Assembly: GCA_017439085.1 (NCBI GenBank) | Contig: JAFRTU010000010.1 | Span: 1-64,000 of the forward strand | From: Clostridia bacterium | GTDB taxonomy: Bacteria; Bacillota; Clostridia; Christensenellales; Christensenellaceae | DNA: 64,000 nucleotides | Direction: 5' to 3' | Shown here: piece by piece, positions 61,060-64,000 of the stretch | Position numbering within the stretch: position 1 is the first letter of the stretch | Layout: each line of letters begins with the position of its first letter | Program-made: the position numbers and the translations under genes | Notes under the pieces: model-generated | What the model was told of the DNA's origin: nothing | Database searches by the model: none | Seen by the model: the letters and a program-made list of their open reading frames with translations, nothing else

Positions 61060-61099
61060 AAAAAGTCAACCGCATCTCAGGAAGCGGTTGACTTTTGTT
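61060..61099 (+). terminator. Terminator after the HPr gene
   Basis: AAAAGTCAACCGC / GCGGTTGACTTTT, perfect 13-bp stem with a 10-nt loop, then TTTT. Confidence 0.92.
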
Positions 61100-61149
61100 T
61101 TAAGCGAATCTATTCTGAATCTGTGAACTCAGAACCGGGAGAGTACAAC

Positions 61150-61692
61150 ATGAAAGCAAAAGAGATCGCTTATATCGGGATCAATACGGCACTTATGATA
61201 ATATGCTCATGGATCTCCGTTCCTGCCGCCGTTCCCTTCACCCTTCAGACTTTTGCAGTATTTCTCATCGCGGATCTCTTCACACTAAAGATCTCGATGT
61301 GGTCCATGATGGTATATCTCCTGCTCGGTCTTATGGGATTTCCTGCTTTTTCAGGTATGAAGGGAGGAATATCGGTTCTTATGGGACCTACGGGAGGATA
61401 CATCATCGGATTCGTATTTTCGGTACTCTTTGTAGAAAAGTTAAAAAAGCCCGATTCTCTCATGGGACTTTTCATCCCTGATCTCATCGGGCTTTTTATA
61501 TGCTATCTGTTTGGTTCATTATGGTTCTTTCTTGCTTTTAAAGGACCGGATAACGGTGTCTCTGTGGTCCGGGTACTGGAGCTGTGTGTACTGCCCTTCA
61601 TCATTCCGGATACGCTGAAACTTCTTCTTGCTTCCTTCTGCAGTCAGAAGCTCAGGAGATTTACAGATCCTTCTTTTCAAGATAGTCCCTGA
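61150..61692 (+). CDS. bioY: BioY-type biotin transporter substrate-binding component
   Basis: A 180-residue integral membrane protein of the ECF S-component BioY family. VPAAVPFTLQTFAVFLIADLF and PAFSGMKGGISVLMGPTGGY are the family signatures. With a shared ECF energizing module elsewhere it imports biotin. The start is the ATG at 61150 with CGGGAGAG upstream. Its last 32 nt overlap the 3' end of the convergent aroQ; no terminator separates them. Confidence 0.94.
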   Translation: MKAKEIAYIGINTALMIICSWISVPAAVPFTLQTFAVFLIADLFTLKISMWSMMVYLLLGLMGFPAFSGMKGGISVLMGPTGGYIIGFVFSVLFVEKLKKPDSLMGLFIPDLIGLFICYLFGSLWFFLAFKGPDNGVSVVRVLELCVLPFIIPDTLKLLLASFCSQKLRRFTDPSFQDSP

Positions 61693-62107
61693 GGAAGAGC
61701 ATTGCTTCCCTGTATCCTTCGAATCCCTTTCCGTATACTGACTTTATGCATACGAGGGAAGGGTATGACACATGCCTGAATTCATCTCTGGAATAGATGT
61801 CTGACAGATGTACCTCCACGCTTGGGATGCTCACCGCCTTCAGGGCATCGAGTATCGCAACGCTGGTATGGGTATATGCGGCAGGGTTTATCACGATCCC
61901 GTCTATCTTCTCAAAATATGCTTCCTGGATCCTGTCCACGATAGCTCCCTCATGATTCGACTGGAACAGCGATACCTCTATCGCCTCCTCCTCAGCTGTC
62001 TTCTTTATGAAATCTATCAGGTCTTCGTAAGTCCTGCTTCCGTAGATCCCCGGTTCTCTTATGCCTATGAAATTGATATTAGGTCCGTTTATCACGAGTA
62101 TCTTCAT
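61661..62107 (-). CDS. aroQ: 3-dehydroquinate dehydratase, type II
   Basis: A 148-residue type II dehydroquinase of the shikimate pathway. ILVINGPNINFIGIREPGIYG (Arg and Tyr of the active site), INPAAYTHTSVA and EVHLSDIYSRDEFR (catalytic His and Arg) are all present. It is the last gene of a pheA-aroEK-aroQ unit, 3 nt after the fusion gene; its end overlaps bioY from the other strand. Confidence 0.97.
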   Translation of the reverse strand: MKILVINGPNINFIGIREPGIYGSRTYEDLIDFIKKTAEEEAIEVSLFQSNHEGAIVDRIQEAYFEKIDGIVINPAAYTHTSVAILDALKAVSIPSVEVHLSDIYSRDEFRHVSYPSLVCIKSVYGKGFEGYREAMLFLRDYLEKKDL

Positions 62108-62110
62108 GTC

Positions 62111-63340
62111 TCATTCTCCCTTAAGATGACGTATTATCTCTTCAGCCTTGTTCCTGGCGCCTTCACAGCTGACTCTGAAACCGCTCCATGAGATGTAGGA
62201 ATCCATCCTCTCTTCAGCCAGTTCTTCAAGAGGCCTTGAAAGCGATATGGGTCTCCCCTTTACGGACAGTTCATTAAGAGGTCTGTCAATGAACACCACC
62301 GTTCCGTTCTGCCTTAAAAGATCCCTGTTCTCAGCTCTCGTTACTACGCCTCCGCCTGTGGATATGATCTTTCCCGTCTTCTTGCTCAGTTCCTTCAGGA
62401 TCTCGGTCTCCAGTATCCTGAACTCTCCCTCACCGAATCTGCTGAAGAATTCCGGAATGGACATTCCCGCTCTCTCCACCAGCTCCCTGTCACAGTCTAT
62501 CTGTTCCCTGCCGAGCATCGAAGCGAGATTCTTTCCGACCGATGACTTACCGGATCCCGGCATACCTATAAGGATGATGTTCTCGGTCTCGAATATCATC
62601 TTTCTGAGTATCCTCTCCACCTCTGAGTCGGGTATCGTCGTATCCTGGAATATCTCGGACGCTCTCTTTGCCTGTGCGACCAGCATCGGAAGCCCGTTGA
62701 TGCACGGGATACCAAGGTCCATGGCATCGAGTATCAGTTTTGTCCTGAGCGGATTATAGATGACGTCTATGACCCCTTTCAGGTCTCTGAACATGGAAAG
62801 ATCGATGAGGCTCTCCCCGTTCCCGGGATACATGCCGACAGGGGTGGTGTTCACTATGATCTCAGCATCCTGATTCCTGGAGATATTCTCATAGTTGTCT
62901 TCTCCCGATCTTGAGATTATCCTTATCTCCCCTGCTCCGGCTTCCTTAAGGACGGTCCTTGCGGTCAGGGACGCCCCGCCGCTGCCAAGCACTATGGCCT
63001 TTTTTCCGGTGATATCGACTCCGAGCCCCTTTATGAGATACATGAAGCCGTCATAATCGGTATTGTCTCCGTACAGGGTGCCGTCTTCTCTTTTCTTTAC
63101 TGTGTTCACACAGCCTATGCTCTCCGCCTTTTTCGATATCTCATCAAGAAAAGGCATTACGGCCTTCTTATATGGGATCGTAACGTTAATGCCGTCAAAA
63201 TCCTTCTCCGTCATGAAGCGTGGAAGGTCTTCCTTTGCTACTTCAAAGAGCGAATAAGCATAATCTCCCAGTTCTGCGTGTATCCGGGGCGAGAAGCTGT
63301 GCCCAAGTTTTTCACCAAGCAGTCCGAACACGCCTTTCAT
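62111..63340 (-). CDS. aroE-aroK: Shikimate dehydrogenase-shikimate kinase fusion
   Basis: A 409-residue two-enzyme protein. Residues 1-245 are AroE: LGHSFSPRIH at the N-terminus, the catalytic Lys in VTIPYKKA, Asp in GDNTDYDG and the NADP loop VLGSGGASLTA. Residues 250-409 are AroK: P-loop GMPGSGKSSVGK (Walker A 259-266), DCDRELVERAG, and GGGVV. It performs two consecutive steps in one chain. ATGA overlap with pheA. Confidence 0.96.
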   Translation of the reverse strand: MKGVFGLLGEKLGHSFSPRIHAELGDYAYSLFEVAKEDLPRFMTEKDFDGINVTIPYKKAVMPFLDEISKKAESIGCVNTVKKREDGTLYGDNTDYDGFMYLIKGLGVDITGKKAIVLGSGGASLTARTVLKEAGAGEIRIISRSGEDNYENISRNQDAEIIVNTTPVGMYPGNGESLIDLSMFRDLKGVIDVIYNPLRTKLILDAMDLGIPCINGLPMLVAQAKRASEIFQDTTIPDSEVERILRKMIFETENIILIGMPGSGKSSVGKNLASMLGREQIDCDRELVERAGMSIPEFFSRFGEGEFRILETEILKELSKKTGKIISTGGGVVTRAENRDLLRQNGTVVFIDRPLNELSVKGRPISLSRPLEELAEERMDSYISWSGFRVSCEGARNKAEEIIRHLKGE

Positions 63341-64000
63341 ATTACCTCCGAATAGCTGCCGAGATACTTGAACTCCTCGGATATCTCCTCCAGCTGAGCC
63401 ATTATGTTTGAGAACCTGGCTGAATAGACAGAACTCTCTATGTCGAAATAGAACATGAATTCGAAATCCCTGTCGGGCATTGGCCTCGACTCAAGTTTCA
63501 GAAGGTTGATGTTCAGCGCATAGAACCTTCCGAGCACCTTGTAGAGTGAACCAGGCCTATGAGGGAGGGTCATCATTATGCTCGTCTTATCGGCTCCCGG
63601 ATATATCTCCATGTTCTTTGAGATACATATGAACCTGGTATAGTTGTTTCCCTTGTCCTGCACTGAGTATTCAAGACATTTAAGTCCATAGAGTTCAGCA
63701 CATGATATGGAAGAAAGAGCTGCAACATCGTTCCTGTCGGATTCTGCAACCATCTTTGCGGCAAGCGCGGTATTGGCGCAGACCACAGGTCTCGCATTCT
63801 TCATGCTTTTCAGGAACTCCGCGCTCTGGTTAAGGGCCTGTTCGTGTGAATATATCTCCCTTATGTCCTCTTTTCTGGTACCGGGCTTCACGAGGAGATT
63901 ATGGTCGATCTTGAGTCTGGTGCTCCTTATGATGAAAAAGTTGTATTTCATCATAAGATCGTATATCTGGTTCACGGAGCCTGCGGTGGAATTCTCGAGC
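63337..64000 (-). CDS. pheA: Prephenate dehydratase (C-terminal part; gene continues past the window)
   Basis: 221 residues of an open frame that runs off the right edge. The substrate-binding LENSTAGSVNQIYDLM is at its visible start, so the ATG-like GTG at 63975 is inside the gene. The C-terminal ACT domain has TLPHRPGSLYKVLGRF and ESRPMPDRDFEFMFYFD, the Phe-binding GALV/ESRP pair. It turns prephenate into phenylpyruvate. Whether a chorismate mutase domain precedes it cannot be seen. Confidence 0.94.
   Translation of the reverse strand, partial: LENSTAGSVNQIYDLMMKYNFFIIRSTRLKIDHNLLVKPGTRKEDIREIYSHEQALNQSAEFLKSMKNARPVVCANTALAAKMVAESDRNDVAALSSISCAELYGLKCLEYSVQDKGNNYTRFICISKNMEIYPGADKTSIMMTLPHRPGSLYKVLGRFYALNINLLKLESRPMPDRDFEFMFYFDIESSVYSARFSNIMAQLEEISEEFKYLGSYSEVI

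Noticed and set aside
61097-61149. BirA operator or riboswitch before bioY
   Set aside because: The 53-bp gap after the HPr terminator is too short for a riboswitch and shows no inverted repeat resembling a biotin operator.
63975-63975. GTG as the start of prephenate dehydratase
   Set aside because: The reading frame continues to the window edge with LENSTAGS, a conserved internal segment, so the true start is outside.

Overview
The window is a chromosomal segment of a low-to-mid GC Bacillota bacterium, most likely of class Clostridia. The evidence is the set of gene neighbourhoods: nth-obg-yhbY-nadD-yqeK-rsfS, murB-rapZ-whiA-HPr with hprK nearby, cdaA-ybbR, pyrK/pyrD type 1B dihydroorotate dehydrogenase, pyrI beside pyrB, and a ferredoxin-dependent 2-oxoacid oxidoreductase. 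No genus can be named from sequence alone. Both window ends cut genes: a serine hydrolase on the left and prephenate dehydratase (pheA) on the right.

Layout. 0-10.3 kb holds membrane and housekeeping genes (TMEM175-like channel, hemolysin III, DegV, XRE regulator, GNAT, tRNA-Val(CAC), MATE exporter, bacterial PH-domain protein), then a minus-strand metal-handling operon: a CobW/ZagA GTPase with a long His-rich insert, a degenerate CobW GTPase fused to a DUF1980-like domain, and ridA. 10.4-11.35 kb is a barnase-like lipoprotein plus its barstar. An IS3-family element (11366-12715) has split the terminator of that pair. 12.8-25.6 kb is one long operon with the whole de novo UMP pathway (pyrC-carA-carB-pyrK-pyrD-pyrF-pyrE-pyrB-pyrI), continuing into a galactokinase-like kinase, a nucleotidyltransferase and deoC. 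25.6-29.3 kb encodes envelope enzymes (LTA-synthase-like, D-Ala-D-Ala carboxypeptidase). 29.4-34.4 kb holds an unknown membrane protein and the nth-to-rsfS housekeeping operon.

34.4-42.2 kb is an oligopeptide ABC transporter (oppF, D, C, B, A on the minus strand) and is the most unusual locus. OppC carries a complete seven-repeat RCC1-like propeller in its first extracytoplasmic loop, and OppF carries a roughly 180-residue charged insert between Walker A and the Q-loop. The 488-bp gap after oppA contains a strong plus-strand promoter followed by a terminator about 150 nt downstream, so it may encode a small RNA. 42.6-49.7 kb holds a Vor/Kor-type oxidoreductase, a P-loop ATPase, a COG2509 flavoprotein, YbbR and the c-di-AMP cyclase CdaA.

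50-64 kb carries nagA, pfkA, dnaE, a Cof-type phosphatase, hprK, murB-rapZ-whiA-HPr (with an HPr that has a non-standard active-site motif), bioY and a shikimate/phenylalanine operon (pheA, aroE-aroK fusion, aroQ). HprK, HPr, RapZ, PfkA and NagA together suggest Bacillota-style carbon control linked to amino-sugar and cell-wall supply. Promoters and terminators listed were read by eye from hexamers and stem-loops and are predictions.
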